Source: Turritopsis dohrnii (taxonomy: Eukaryota; Cnidaria; Hydrozoa; Anthoathecata; Oceaniidae). Taken from it: 64,000 nucleotides of DNA. A program made the position numbers and the translations under genes. Location: contig BQMF02000204.1 in the NCBI GenBank assembly GCA_027922465.2, positions 124,001 to 188,000 of the forward strand, read 5' to 3'. This document shows, piece by piece, positions 25,001 through 36,200 of the stretch (position 1 is the first letter of the stretch; every line of letters starts with the position of its first letter). The notes under the pieces are model-generated. The model worked only from the letters and a program-made list of their open reading frames with translations, was not told the origin of the DNA and did no database searches.

Positions 25001-26079
25001 TTAATCCAGCGTATCATTACCGAATACCGAATACTTTTCAGTCGTTTAAGGAAAGGGGAAATTGACTACAGGTTGAAGGCTGTAAAAACAAGGTTGACTG
25101 CTGAATAGTCCGTGCGTGTTTGATCTGGAAGCCATTTAATTGATATAACTTCTTTGTATCTTGCATTATGTTGAGTACGAAACAAGCGAATGCATTTAGG
25201 ACTTTTTGTCGACAAGATTTCTGGTGGCTTGAGACGTTGTGTAGGAGAGTGTTTCTGTAGTCTGAGATTTCTAGTGACTGAATGAGTTGTTTACGGGCTT
25301 GAAATAACGTTTTATCTTACGAAGCAGATCTATTATCACGTAACATTCTTTTACATGACTATTCACATGGTTTTCGTCAAATATCATAGGTTACAAGTGT
25401 GCGAAACTTTTTTTATTTTTTTCGTTGTTAGTGAAAGCGAAGTTTCTATTCTCGTTTATTTCATTTTCTTTCTCTCTCTTTGTTCACCAATCAAATGTGT
25501 AAAATGTATCAAATTAAATATATTCGTTATGTTTTTACACTAGCAGCCTATTTGAAACAAGTAAAACTTAAGTTAGCGAGAGAAAAATTTCAATTTACAA
25601 TATACTATCATTCTTTTGGCATTTAGATTCCATACCAGTTCGTACCGTATCGACTCGTCTTCGATGTACTGTCTGCCGACGGGGTTTCAACTCGAGAAGT
25701 AACTTAAGATCACACATGAGAATCCATACTTTAGAAAAACCATTTCATTGTAAATACTGCAAGAAAGCCTTTAGCCAATCCTCCACATTGCGCAATCATG
25801 TCAGACTACACACAGGTGAAAGACCATATAGGTAGGTACACAGTCTAGCTAGAAGTAACCCAAAGATTTATGTATGTATCAGCATAAATTTAAGGCAGAC
25901 AAGATGATTTTCTTCTTGATTCTAGATGCACAGTATGCAACATGGCGTATTCACAACTAGCTGGCTTAAGAGCTCATCAGAAAAGTGCACGGCATCGTCC
26001 CCATTTGCCGCTGATGACGGACCAGCCACCGTCACAATTGTTGGATACAAATGTATTCTATGATCACCACGACATTTAA
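22044..26079 (+). CDS. PRDM12: PR/SET-domain zinc-finger transcription regulator PRDM12
   Basis: Five exons: 22044-22212, 23792-24033, 24114-24399, 25627-25831, 25926-26079; together 351 residues (human about 367), all junction phases consistent. Exon 1 carries the PRDM12-specific N-terminal block ([15 protein letters not shown], cf. EVITSDILHSFLYGR in vertebrates). Exons 2-3 encode the PR domain: [47 protein letters not shown]. Exon 4 has two C2H2 fingers ([40 protein letters not shown]), and exon 5 the third ([20 protein letters not shown]) ending ARHRP. Nuclear; in vertebrates it recruits the H3K9 methyltransferase G9a and specifies nociceptors and V1 interneurons. The vertebrate C-terminal poly-Ala tract is absent; the tail ends [11 protein letters not shown]. 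Confidence 0.95.
22885..23070. repeat. Dispersed repeat, copy 2, in PRDM12 intron 1
   Basis: Diverged copy of 6305-6483, same strand. The remainder of intron 1 shows nothing else I can name. Confidence 0.75.
24400..25626 (+). other. PRDM12 intron 3
   Basis: No coding content. Contains TTTA-type low-complexity sequence at about 24768-24796. The donor is GACA/GTACGT and the acceptor CATTTAG/ATTCC. Confidence 0.8.
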
Positions 26080-26823
26080 CGTTAGATTTACTTTCAGTTA
26101 AGTCCGTAACCATAGAAGCGTCAGACAGAAGGCGATTGATCGCACCATACACGCGCAAAGCCCCAAGCCGTGTTGATTACAGAAGGCTTGTATCTCGCAT
26201 GCGTGATCTGTGATATTTACAAAGCTTATTAGCAAAGCTTTGGAATGTCCGCGTATTTGGCTGTTATCGAATTTATCGATTTTTGACTTGCAGATTACAC
26301 GAACAACATGGAAAGATGGGCAAACACCAAACAAGATTGTACAGCTGTCAAAACATTGTCGTTCATCTAACCACATGTAATTTTGAAAATGTACCAGGAA
26401 TACATCTTCTCATGAGAAAGATCCTTAATAAAAAGATGTTTCTCTCGTTAAACGCAAAAGATAATTCAATTTCAAGAAAAGCTTGGGAAATTAACCTGCA
26501 AATAGCACTTTTAAAGAAAAGAATTTTTTGTTTCTGATAATGGTGCATTTGCATACTTTAAATCTAAGTTAAATAATTCGGACCAATTCCACGAGTTATC
26601 GTGAACTTTGAAATAAAAATAAAGTATTCAGTCCTAAAATATCAATGTAATCATTGATAGTTTGACTGACTTCAGACAAAGAAAAAGATGTTACAGGTCT
26701 CTTTGATCCTCATCACATTCTGAGAAGTTACGACAAGTTAAAAAAAATACACAGGTTAACCGAGCATGATTGTTACATCAACACAAATGAATAATACAAT
26801 ATCACAATTAGATCCTTTTTTTT
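26080..26823. other. Convergent 3' flanks of PRDM12 and COX6A
   Basis: PRDM12 (+) and COX6A (-) end toward each other. AATAAA-type signals occur at about 26611-26622 (plus strand), a plausible PRDM12 polyadenylation site. The other frames here have no support. Confidence 0.5.
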
Positions 26824-27384
26824 TTAGTTTACTCCAACCGGTTGTTTGGAAATTTCATCTTCGAAATCCATTTTAGGTGCACCAAACAGTGAAGCGTATG
26901 AAGGTAAAAGAGGCAACCGAACTATTTTCTTTTTCTCAATGTGCTCAATCATTTTCAAATAGCATAGATCCATAGATTCTGCCTGAGTTTTCAAATCTTC
27001 AACCATCTGTTTTTCCTGATATTTTCGAATAAACGCCGTAAGGAAATTTTCCTTTGATTCCTCTTCAGCGTGATGGTCTGATTGGTGAGGACCAGGGCTG
27101 TGTTTTGAATGAAAGAGTGATTCTTCACCCCATGGGAAAGGTACTTTTCGGATACGCAGGTGTTCATACGGAATCCACTCATGATGTACAGGTTCCTCTC
27201 CATGAATAATGTGTTTGTAGAACAGGAAAGCACAAGTGGGCAAACCAACTAATAAACTCACAAATTTCCACGTTTTAGCTGTTTCCCCTGCATGTTTCTC
27301 AATAGCCTTTTGCTCAGCAAAATATGAGGACTCGAATCTCCTCAACAGACGATTCACATTTCTAACATGCAGGAATCGTGCCAT
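26824..27384 (-). CDS. COX6A: Cytochrome c oxidase subunit 6A with C-terminal extension
   Basis: One coding exon of 186 residues, starting at MARFLHVRN, 15 bases after a splice acceptor (TTTCTTCAG), so the 5' UTR is probably spliced. Residues about 1-30 look like a mitochondrial presequence (Arg-rich, few acids). About 35-60 give one membrane span (WKFVSLLVGLPTCAFLFYKH), then the COX6A signature EWIPYEHLRIRKVPFPWGEE and SLFHSKH. Family members end shortly after this (about 100-115 residues). Here about 85 more residues follow: a His/Glu stretch (SDHHAEEESKEN), a predicted helix (FIRKYQEKQMVEDLKTQAES) and a tail with LPLLPSYASLFGAPKMDFE. I do not recognise the extension. COX6A sits in the inner membrane and regulates complex IV. 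Confidence 0.9.
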   Translation of the reverse strand: MARFLHVRNVNRLLRRFESSYFAEQKAIEKHAGETAKTWKFVSLLVGLPTCAFLFYKHIIHGEEPVHHEWIPYEHLRIRKVPFPWGEESLFHSKHSPGPHQSDHHAEEESKENFLTAFIRKYQEKQMVEDLKTQAESMDLCYLKMIEHIEKKKIVRLPLLPSYASLFGAPKMDFEDEISKQPVGVN

Positions 27385-28561
27385 AGAATTGTTTAGTAAC
27401 TGAAGAAAAAAACAGAAAACCAAATACACCAAAGTTTGCCATAGATAGAAATGTACAATGCAGTTGTTTCTTAAAATTTAAAATTCAAACCAAGTAAAAC
27501 CCATTTTACGTGTTAGGGCAAAGAACAACTCAAAAGTATATGCAGATATGGCTGAAGACTATATCATGGGAAATATACATCAGAAACAATACAATGTCCA
27601 ACATCGTTAAGTAATGTTAGCCACAAACACATCCAAAAGAAATTTTTCATTCTACATATTGGTCGATATTGGACCAATCTGTTCAAAACAATTCATAAGA
27701 GACAAGAAAATGGAGTTTAAAATTTCATAAAATTTCATCCAACCTTAAATTTAACACCAGTAAACTAAATCATTGGACCTTTTTATAGAAGCTCTTGGTT
27801 GACTGTGAGCCATCCATGATGCAGAAGTCATTATAATGACATTAGCAGTCAGTAAAACAAAAGAGCTTAACCAACTGTTTAACTGACTGCTTAACTGCTT
27901 AACTGACTGCACACTGGCCTTCGGGCAAGTTAGAGCAATGCTATAGGTATCTCTGGCGGTAAGTCAACTAATAGTTGCAAGTCGGTGGACGGAAGAAGCA
28001 GCCATTACGGATGGAAGCACAAGGACTAAAAACTCCCGTTACTTACTTACTTATAATGCTCCAAAATAAGAAAACATCAAATTTTGGTACAATTTAGGAC
28101 AACCAGGGGTCTTAATTTTAAGTCAATTGTAGATATTAAAAGCTTAGACTAAAAAACATTTTTGAGAGGGTAAATTGAGTGCTGGTGAGTTTTACAATGC
28201 TCTATAGTTTCAAATTTATGCTCTTATGTAACCAGGGCTTTAACCAGCCTTGTTGTATTTGATAACACTCTTGTTTATTATTAGAACTTGATTTGAAATT
28301 GATTTTAAACATATATTTTAGAGAATATACATAGATTACAAAATTTTCTGTCAGCCAACCATGGTGGCTAATTCCCAATTTAGGTACAATATATGTAGCA
28401 CACACTTTTAGTATAAGAACAAAAAATAATAGAATCACAGAGTTGGCTGACAAACCAAGCCCATCATTTTGTGTGGCTTTGGAAGACCTCTCTTAATCTG
28501 GATGTGAAAAATAATAACATTTGTCTAGTTATCAAAATATGCATCCATACTGTCAATATTC
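27385..28561. other. Intergenic region/5' flank of COX6A
   Basis: An untranslated first exon of COX6A is expected here but cannot be placed. About 27850-28040 has a short GACTGCTTAACTG-type tandem and ends in an ACTT-rich tail, possibly a SINE-like copy. Confidence 0.35.
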
Positions 28562-29660
28562 CCAATTACGGACAGCCTTCCTAATTCCTGATGCAAAAGT
28601 AAAATATAGATTTTTGTCACGAAAATATATATACATTCATCCTTACCATGTTCACCACGTATAACTGAATAAAATGTTTGCAACATAGAAGAATGGACCA
28701 CAAAGAATCATAATGGTCTATTTATTGTATAAGTGTAACTGACGTACAAGAACTTTTTTATTTGAATTATTTTATGATGAAATTAACTTTCTAAAAGCAT
28801 GTTCTAAATTCATTTTCATTCCTCAACTAATTTTTAAACACAAATTTTCAACTATATAGTCAAAGTCCTCTGTTCTGTACAATGATATTTCATGAGCAGG
28901 TTATGAGTTATGAGTTATGAGCAGATATTTTCAAAAAACAGCAAATTTTGTTTCAAGTCACCCTGTTTTACGGTATATACTAAAATTTACTTGTCGCTGA
29001 TTTAGAAGTTTGTGTTATCTTATATATAATAGCGAGTGTGTGTCACACTTTTATTTTAGAGAGTGATAAATTTTGTTGAATTTTAAGGTCAAAATCTTCT
29101 TAATCGTGGTCATATTTTTCGTTAGGCCATGCGTTTTTTTACGATTATTATATAGTAGCAAGTGCCGTGACGTCAGTTTTTTAATCTATCACGGGGAATC
29201 ATTGCATTGCATCCCTAATCGAACGCGACGTTTTTGGGGAAATATCTAGGGAAAACTGACGTTTTTTAGGGTCCGCGATACGGGTGATGGGGTGACACAA
29301 AATTTGGGGCTAAATTATTTTTGGTATTGCGGCTATGACGTCATCAAAATCTTTAACGGACAATATCTCTGTAACGGTTGGTCGTAGCGAAACGATCCCA
29401 TACACTTTTTTGATCAGTTTTTCGAGCTCTACAACATAGATACACTTTTGAGCTGCGATTCTATGATTTATTTTTTCGTCACGGGGTATGTACACGGGAA
29501 TGGTGGATTTGATTTTGTTTTCGAAGGTTTGGTAAAACTTTTTACCCGGGTTACTAGTATATATATTATAAGTTTGATTGACACAGTGGAATTTACAGGC
29601 AGTTGGAATGTTTTGATTTGTGTCTGGAAATAGGAAGGCTGTCTGAAATTAGGAACATGA
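28562..29660. mobile_element. Fold-back element with AATTACGGACAGCCTTCCTA ends
   Basis: The left end 28564-28583 (AATTACGGACAGCCTTCCTA) and right end 29628-29650 (TAGGAAGGCTGTCTGAAATT) are inverted copies. The left 300 bp recur at 43089-43370, and in reverse orientation at about 40100-40479. The inner part 29030-29560 contains TGACGT-rich sequence of unknown origin, perhaps a nested insertion. No coding frame. Confidence 0.65.
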
Positions 29661-30190
29661 CGGTATTTAACCAAATCCCCCAAAACATTAAAATATTTTA
29701 TAAAACAGAAAAAAGATGTTGAACAGTGATTTATCAATGTGAAGAATCACTAGTGTTTGTTATAAAAGGATAGTTTTGTTCTGAAGTTACTGCAAAATAT
29801 GAACCTTAGATCATCAATCTTAAAGGTTATGCTGTAAATACTGCCCTAAAAGAATGTGAGAGCTTCCAAGTTAAGTCACAACTTTATTCCACAACATCAC
29901 ACACAACATCACTATTAATACGCCATATTATCTCCAAACATAATCCGATAAAACCCGAACGAATTTTTCCCTTGGGAGGAACGGGCATGGTTTTCATCCA
30001 AAACAGAGCTGTTAATTTGCATCTCAATCTGTTAGTGAGTACGTAAATATAAACCATGAATATTATTGTATGGGAAAATTCGAAAACGCAGTGTAAAAAT
30101 AGATACAAAGTTCGATTTCTACCACGAGAAAAGATATTTTTAAACTTTCCCACACTCTCGCAGTGTTAAAAAAGAAAACAATACGTCAAC
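29661..30190. other. 5' flank of the MFSD6-like gene
   Basis: No coding region is seen. It should contain the promoter and 5' UTR of the plus-strand gene starting at 30191. Confidence 0.4.
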
Positions 30191-31546
30191 ATGTCGTCCG
30201 AAAGACCTGTTTTAAAATATTCCTATTTACGACTAAATATGCTGCTATTGCCAGGAAAAGCAGCATATTTCTTCGCTACTGGATCCAAATACACGTTGAT
30301 GAGTTTCATTGTGGTACATTTGACAGGGAGTGGCTTGAACGCCCAGCAAGCCGGATGGATAGTTGGAGGGCGGTACAGCATAGAAATCGTTGGTTCGGTC
30401 GCAATTAATTACTTTGCTGATAAATCTAAAAGACATCGCTTCTTGATACTATCTAGCATTTGTATTTCCACATTGCTGATGTTTTCGATGCCATGGATTG
30501 TAAAACACTTATCATCGAGCGTAAACCATTCTCAGAACGAAGAAGGTGATGTCCACCATATTACTTATGTTTTCATTGTTTGTTTGTTACTAAACATCTC
30601 CGCTGCAGCGTTTGATGGTAGTGTTTTGCCAGCAATAGATGCGAAGAACTTCCAAATTTCAAAGTTGGTGTCAGAAAATCAATTTGTGAGACAGCGCATT
30701 TGGGTGTCCCTCGGTCTGGGAATCGTTCCATTTCTGACCGGATTTGTCATTAACGCATACGAAGGGAGTCGGTACGAAGATACGGTCCTATTTTTTACCG
30801 TGCTTGGAATAAACGGTTTTGTATTTTTGAGTTGCTGTTTCTTATTCAAGGAAAGAAATCAGCAGACGCAAAACGCCTTCCAATCTGAGGGAAAAGCTGT
30901 AAACAAACCATCAGAACTTAAAAATCTTCGAGACGTCTTTCAAAATTCTGATGTAATCATGTTGTATTTAAGCTACCTGTTCATCGGCCTCGGTTTCATG
31001 TTCCAGTATACATTTGTTTTCTTACTTCTCCAGACAGAACTGCAAAGCTCGAGCACAGAGATGGGCTTGTTGATATTATTACAAGCACTTGCCGAAGTCA
31101 CGGCCGCCCCACTTGGCACTGCTTTGTCAAAATACTTTCATTCCGACTTCATTCCGATGATGATTGGTATATTCGGGTTTGCGACGGCATTTGCGTTTTA
31201 CTATTTCATCCATAGTCTGCTGCTTATGGCATTTGCAAACGTCCTGGTCGGTGTGAGTTTTTCAGTATTTATGTATCCAGCAAGTAATTTCCTGTATTCA
31301 TTTTCAGTTGAGAGTAACCGAGGAACACTTTTCGCAATCTCATCGGCGTTATTGAACGGTGTTGGCGGTTGTATGGCTGGATTCTTCGGAGGATTTCTTT
31401 TTGAAAAATATGGCGGAAGAATGTCTTTCATGGCTATGTCAGGATTATATTTCGTGTTGAGCTTTTTCGTTGGCATATACTCGTTCGCTAGAATAATGTT
31501 TCAGAAGGATTCCAGAAACATGTTGAAAGTGGAAGCAAGTGTTTAA
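30191..31546 (+). CDS. Major facilitator superfamily protein, MFSD6-like
   Basis: An intronless 451-residue frame with about 12 hydrophobic segments in two bundles (about 20-200 and 255-445), with a hydrophilic middle loop (about 215-250). The N-terminal half has KAAYFFATGSKYTLMSFIVV, then GLNAQQAGWIVGGRYSIEI and FADKSKRHRFLIL, the G-x-L-A-D-(R/K)-based loop between helices 2 and 3 in this family. VRQRIWVSLGLGI is the MFSD6-type (LacY-like, MFS_1_like) QR-x-W-x-S-x-G motif. In the second half, LAEVTAAPLG follows the pattern of the family's helix 8. Vertebrate MFSD6 is much longer (about 790 residues), so this is the compact form. Substrate is unknown. The Met at MSSERPVLK gives a short cytoplasmic N-terminus typical of the family. 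Confidence 0.85.
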   Translation: MSSERPVLKYSYLRLNMLLLPGKAAYFFATGSKYTLMSFIVVHLTGSGLNAQQAGWIVGGRYSIEIVGSVAINYFADKSKRHRFLILSSICISTLLMFSMPWIVKHLSSSVNHSQNEEGDVHHITYVFIVCLLLNISAAAFDGSVLPAIDAKNFQISKLVSENQFVRQRIWVSLGLGIVPFLTGFVINAYEGSRYEDTVLFFTVLGINGFVFLSCCFLFKERNQQTQNAFQSEGKAVNKPSELKNLRDVFQNSDVIMLYLSYLFIGLGFMFQYTFVFLLLQTELQSSSTEMGLLILLQALAEVTAAPLGTALSKYFHSDFIPMMIGIFGFATAFAFYYFIHSLLLMAFANVLVGVSFSVFMYPASNFLYSFSVESNRGTLFAISSALLNGVGGCMAGFFGGFLFEKYGGRMSFMAMSGLYFVLSFFVGIYSFARIMFQKDSRNMLKVEASV

Positions 31547-33245
31547 GACCAGAATGCTTTGCGCTGGAGCAGAACTAAACCATGGATAGGGAAGATCATT
31601 CAGAAGTTATCTTGGTGAGGAGATGCTCAGATAAATTTATTTCCCAATTAAATTGAAATAACTTATATATTTATGATGTTCAGAATGGAATTATGTATAT
31701 TTACAAAAAAAGATGAGTTAAACGAAAAAAAAAAAAGATTTATTTGATTTCATGTGGTAGATTTGAGTATCACCCAAAAAGTGCACCCATACCTGATGAC
31801 GTACTAAAAGTACGAAAACAATCCCCTAAACATATAAATAAAAAAAATCAATTTTACAACATATATCAAATCACTACATCAGTGATATACGAGTGATGAA
31901 CTTTTTCCTGCTCTGTCGACAACATGAATGTTTGATTCATATGCCTTTTATAAAGTACTTTGCTACGGCTAAACTTGTTTTTTTGAATGATTTCATTCTC
32001 TGAAGCTATTATATATGAAACTTTTTTACATATCAAGCACAGATACAAACGAGTGAAACCAGGCAATATACATGTAAGTGTAAGTGAAGAAGTTTTGATA
32101 GTTTAGTAAGTGCAGAAGTTTTGATTGAAAAATGTTTAGGGCGAATCCGTCATGACGAATTGCACGAATTTCTACCAAAAAAGAATGTCATTCATTTAGC
32201 TACGAAAAAAATTTAAGATGTCCTTGAAGTGGCTGCTTCGTTTTAAGAAAGTGCCACGTTTTGACCCTGGCAAAGTTTCGATATATGTCGGAGAGAAAAA
32301 GGTACAAATGCGCAACTCTATGATTGATTTAATTCTAAAAACAAACCCTATGATTGGTTTAATTCGCCGCATTTCTTTTCCTTCTTGGCAAAGGCCATAT
32401 TCAGGCAATTATAATCAAGTTTAATCTCGAATACTTTCAAGTAGTGTGGGGACCGCATCTCTGATAAAGCATGTCAATTTGCGTTCAACGAAGAACAACA
32501 AGATTGGTTGACAGATGTAACAACTTGACATGCGAAGAACGATTATAAAAATTAACACTTGCAATGATTCGCAGAGCTACAGTGGACACACTTAAAATAT
32601 ATATAAACACGTTTACGATAGACCAAGTTAGTCTAATGCATTCCAAGTAGGAAACATCCTTTTCAGGTGGAGTACGATTTTCTGCTGGACGGTGTAAGGA
32701 GAGGAGAGTTCCAACAAAATGCTTTTTACCATACTATCAAGCAATTAAGGTATGGAACAACGTGTTGAACAGTAATCATAACCGACTAGGAGAACTGGTA
32801 AGACAATCAATACACCACTTTGATCCTTATATCACACTAACGAGTGATTCAGAGACAAGAAAGTCCTTGTGGCGAGTTGTAAACATTCCTAAATAAATAA
32901 CCTGCACGTGAAGTTCCCACGAAAATTGTCACATCGATTTTCCATTACAATGTAAGCGGAGTTGAATTTTCATTCTCTTAATTTCCTCGATGTTCTTGTA
33001 AAAATGTTTGTGTGTCATCGTGATTTGCTTTACATGCAGGTCAAAAAATCTCGAAACATGCGTTCGTACTTCATGTATGCGCACCTGGAAAATCCGCAAA
33101 TTATCACTTAAAAAACGCACTTCACACATTTCCACCTATACGTCATTGCAACAGGATATTTTGGCTTCTCACACAATGAGGCAAAGAAACGAATGCCGGA
33201 ATGTCATCGTTTTTTCAAAGCTGAAAGATGAAGACGCGGTGAAAA
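31547..33245. other. Intergenic stretch between MFSD6-like and SLC30A6
   Basis: MFSD6-like (+) and SLC30A6 (-) converge here. Around 32660-32890 the plus strand has retroelement-like pieces (KCFLPYYQAIKVWNN) without an intact frame, too short to classify. AATAAA at 31650-31720 could end the MFSD6-like transcript. Confidence 0.4.
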
Positions 33246-36200
33246 TTATTCGAAATTTATATCTATTTTTGAGCCGGTAAATTTCCTAGGTGGGGGAATG
33301 TCTCTGATATTATGTTTTGATTGAAAACTGTTTGTTTTCCAAGTACTTGCAGCGGCTGAAGGATAAACGTACCGCCCGATGCTACCTTTAGTCAGTTCAG
33401 TACTTTCTTTATTATACGGAAGCCGAACATTATTGTATGACGACAACGGAGGAGATCGCATTGGCCGTGTCGGTAGCGGGTATGGTAAATTTGAATAGTT
33501 CTGCTGATGTGGTGATAATGACGCCATCGATGTTCTCCAATCATCTTTAATAATTTGTATAGTGACGTAATGAAGATAAGGTGAGAGTTGGTTTGTTAAC
33601 TGCGCCAGGATCAACTAGAGGAACAAAAACACAAATAGTTCGTGACCTTTTACACCGAATTACCATAATGCATGTATTGGAAGTATGTTGACACAATCTA
33701 TATTTTTTAGGGTTGAAATAGTTCATGACATGAACAGTGGCATTTGTGTAGATCTGAAGGAAAGGAAACATATCCACAAACGTCTCTCGTCTTCCTTTTA
33801 CCAAATTATAAACAGTAGAAATCATATAATTAAACAAAAACTGTGAATGCAACGTGAAGAAATGGCCTGGAGGTGTTTTGAGAAAATTTGTAATTTACCT
33901 GTTCATTTGCATCACGTCGTATGCGAACATGCAAACAGCCGGCCTGAATGAAAAAACATCACCACAAGCAGTTTATCGAAGGTATGTTTAAAGCCAGAAC
34001 CAAGATAAATGATAAGTTACTTACATATTTATTAAAACTAACTGACCAAAAATGTTCCTGTCGAAACTCAAGCAATCCATCTAAAGTGTTCGCCTGTCAA
34101 AGATAAAATAATAACACCAGTTATAAAATATGCTAAAAAAATCTTGAACTGCTGTCAAAGCAACAGTTGTTTTTCATAGTTGTTTTTTTCTCCCTCATAG
34201 TTGTTTTCCTGCTGAGTATGATCTGCAATCTTTTAAATCCCCGCCACCTTGCTCTGTCTTTATAACTCTTCTTCCTTTTCTCATTTTGTAGCTCTCTGCC
34301 TAGTAGTGGCTTCGGCCTTGCAGGGAGCAACCCATTTAAAAAAAACAAACAAAAAAAAACAGCCCACAAAATAACCTTTTACCTCTTTGAGACACTTGTC
34401 GATTGACGTCATAATTTCTCTAGGTGCAGCATGCATTAAGATCATTGCACAGTGATAACTCAATGGATACATTGTAAGAAACAACATCACAGCAATCAAC
34501 ATGGCTGCTATTGTATCAGCTTCATAAGCATTTCTGAGAAAACAATCGTTATAGTTGAACTAATGTCAGATGATCATACACTCAAAAGAAAATCGAAAAA
34601 ACAGTTCCTTAACGACATACTTGTAACTAATGAAAAGAGTTTCCATAGTAACGATGAACGCAGCTAAGTGAGTCAGCAATATGAAAGGGTTTACACGAAT
34701 CATCAAAAATCCGGAAAGAAGTGGGAAAGTACCACAAACCCTTAAAAAAAAACACGAAACATGTCGTAAGATGATAAAGGATGTTGAGAACACGTCAAAC
34801 TTTTTGATGACTTACGATTTACCAAGTTCAAACATGAAGTCTTGTATCCAATTCGAAGATGCAGCTAAAAACAGATTATGTTGTAAAGAATTTGCGAGAC
34901 GACATAACACCAATGTTGGTCACTCCTCTTTGAATGAAAACAAAAAAAAGTACTTAAAATAGTGGAGTATTAGGAAAACAACGTGTTTGAAATGAGGATA
35001 ATAATAATGTGTTTATTTATTACGGTAGCAGCGTAAGCGAATACCGTATTAAAACACCCTTGGACTCCTACTACTACTCCTCCGGCCGAAACGGCAGTTT
35101 TTAGCCTACGATTTAGAGTATGCGAGTCCCCACTAAAAACTCAATATACATTCTAATGAACGAACGCAGCCTTTTGAATTTTCGAAGGTTTTCAATCACA
35201 TACATTTAAAATACGTTTTCTTTGATATTTTATCACTTAATTGATGAAGGAATGGATATTAATCAAATAGGTCTACATAAAACTGGGACTTTTAGTTACT
35301 TTTATGGTACTGAATCAATGAACTTTGGCACTTGAAAATAGATATGTTTTTCGTGTCAGTAAAGCACAGATCAGACTTTCTTATTACTTTCTATGTTTGT
35401 TAGCTATCGGTTCTGTCTTTGAACATCAAGGTTTTCAAAAATCGAGTTAAAAAAAGGCAGTTATCTGTTTGAATTCATTTTCGGTTTCAAAAAATTATAA
35501 TTCAAAACATACATTTTTTTTTTCTACATAAGCTCTTATAAAAAAACGTACGTTATAAACAGCTCATGCATGTATAATTCTTTTGTCTTCTAATAAATTA
35601 AATTGCTGGTGTGTTGCGATTAGACCCTATTTACACGAGTTAGTAATTTTAAACATTATAATATCGTTTATGCCTGTTTTCCACCAGTAAGATATCTCAA
35701 GGAATAACGTTTACAGAACGTTTAAGAACTTTAAGTAAAATTTCAAATTTAAAAGTATTCTTGTGGCAAGTACTTTTGCTGCTACCGTTTTGCGCCATCT
35801 GGCTCTTGTTAGTAGATTATTTGGGGGCCTGTGGTGTAATGGTCATACGGTAGCATCCGTACTTGTACGATCCTGGTTCCATTCCCGGTATGGGCGATGG
35901 AAATCCCTAACATTCATGAGATATGTAAACAACCGAGGACCTGGAAGTGCACCACAAGTTTCATTCTAACCCCCTTCTGTATGCCATGACAGGAAGAAGG
36001 CAACTTGTGGCTCAAACTAATATAATTTGACAAATTAAAAGCAAATGTACCTCTTGAGACAGAATTGAATGCTTTACTATCAACACCGTAGTTTACTAAC
36101 ATGTTCACAACAATTCCAAGGACTGCCATGGATATTTGAGAATCTCTATCAAACAATTATTCTTATCAATATAGAATTATCATTGAAAAATAAAAGTGCA

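Larger units (their letters stand above)
34865..36050 (-). other. Large SLC30A6 intron with repeats
   Basis: Holds the second copy of the 130-bp dispersed repeat (35174-35303), a 30-bp motif shared with 53003-53034 (GCTACCGTTTTGCGCCATCT and on, 35781-35810), and a tRNA-like SINE segment at 35823-35900. Confidence 0.7.

Noticed and set aside
26283..26537. Plus-strand frame after PRDM12
   Set aside because: Lies in the 3' flank after the stop; no motif or splice support.
34133..34369. Minus-strand frame with a Lys/Arg-rich sequence
   Set aside because: Intronic read-through after the SLC30A6 donor at 34382.
34681..34962. Plus-strand 93-residue frame
   Set aside because: Antisense shadow of SLC30A6 exons 34621-34740 and 34816-34864.
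35823..35900. A functional tRNA gene
   Set aside because: Box-like motifs are present but acceptor and anticodon stems do not pair convincingly.
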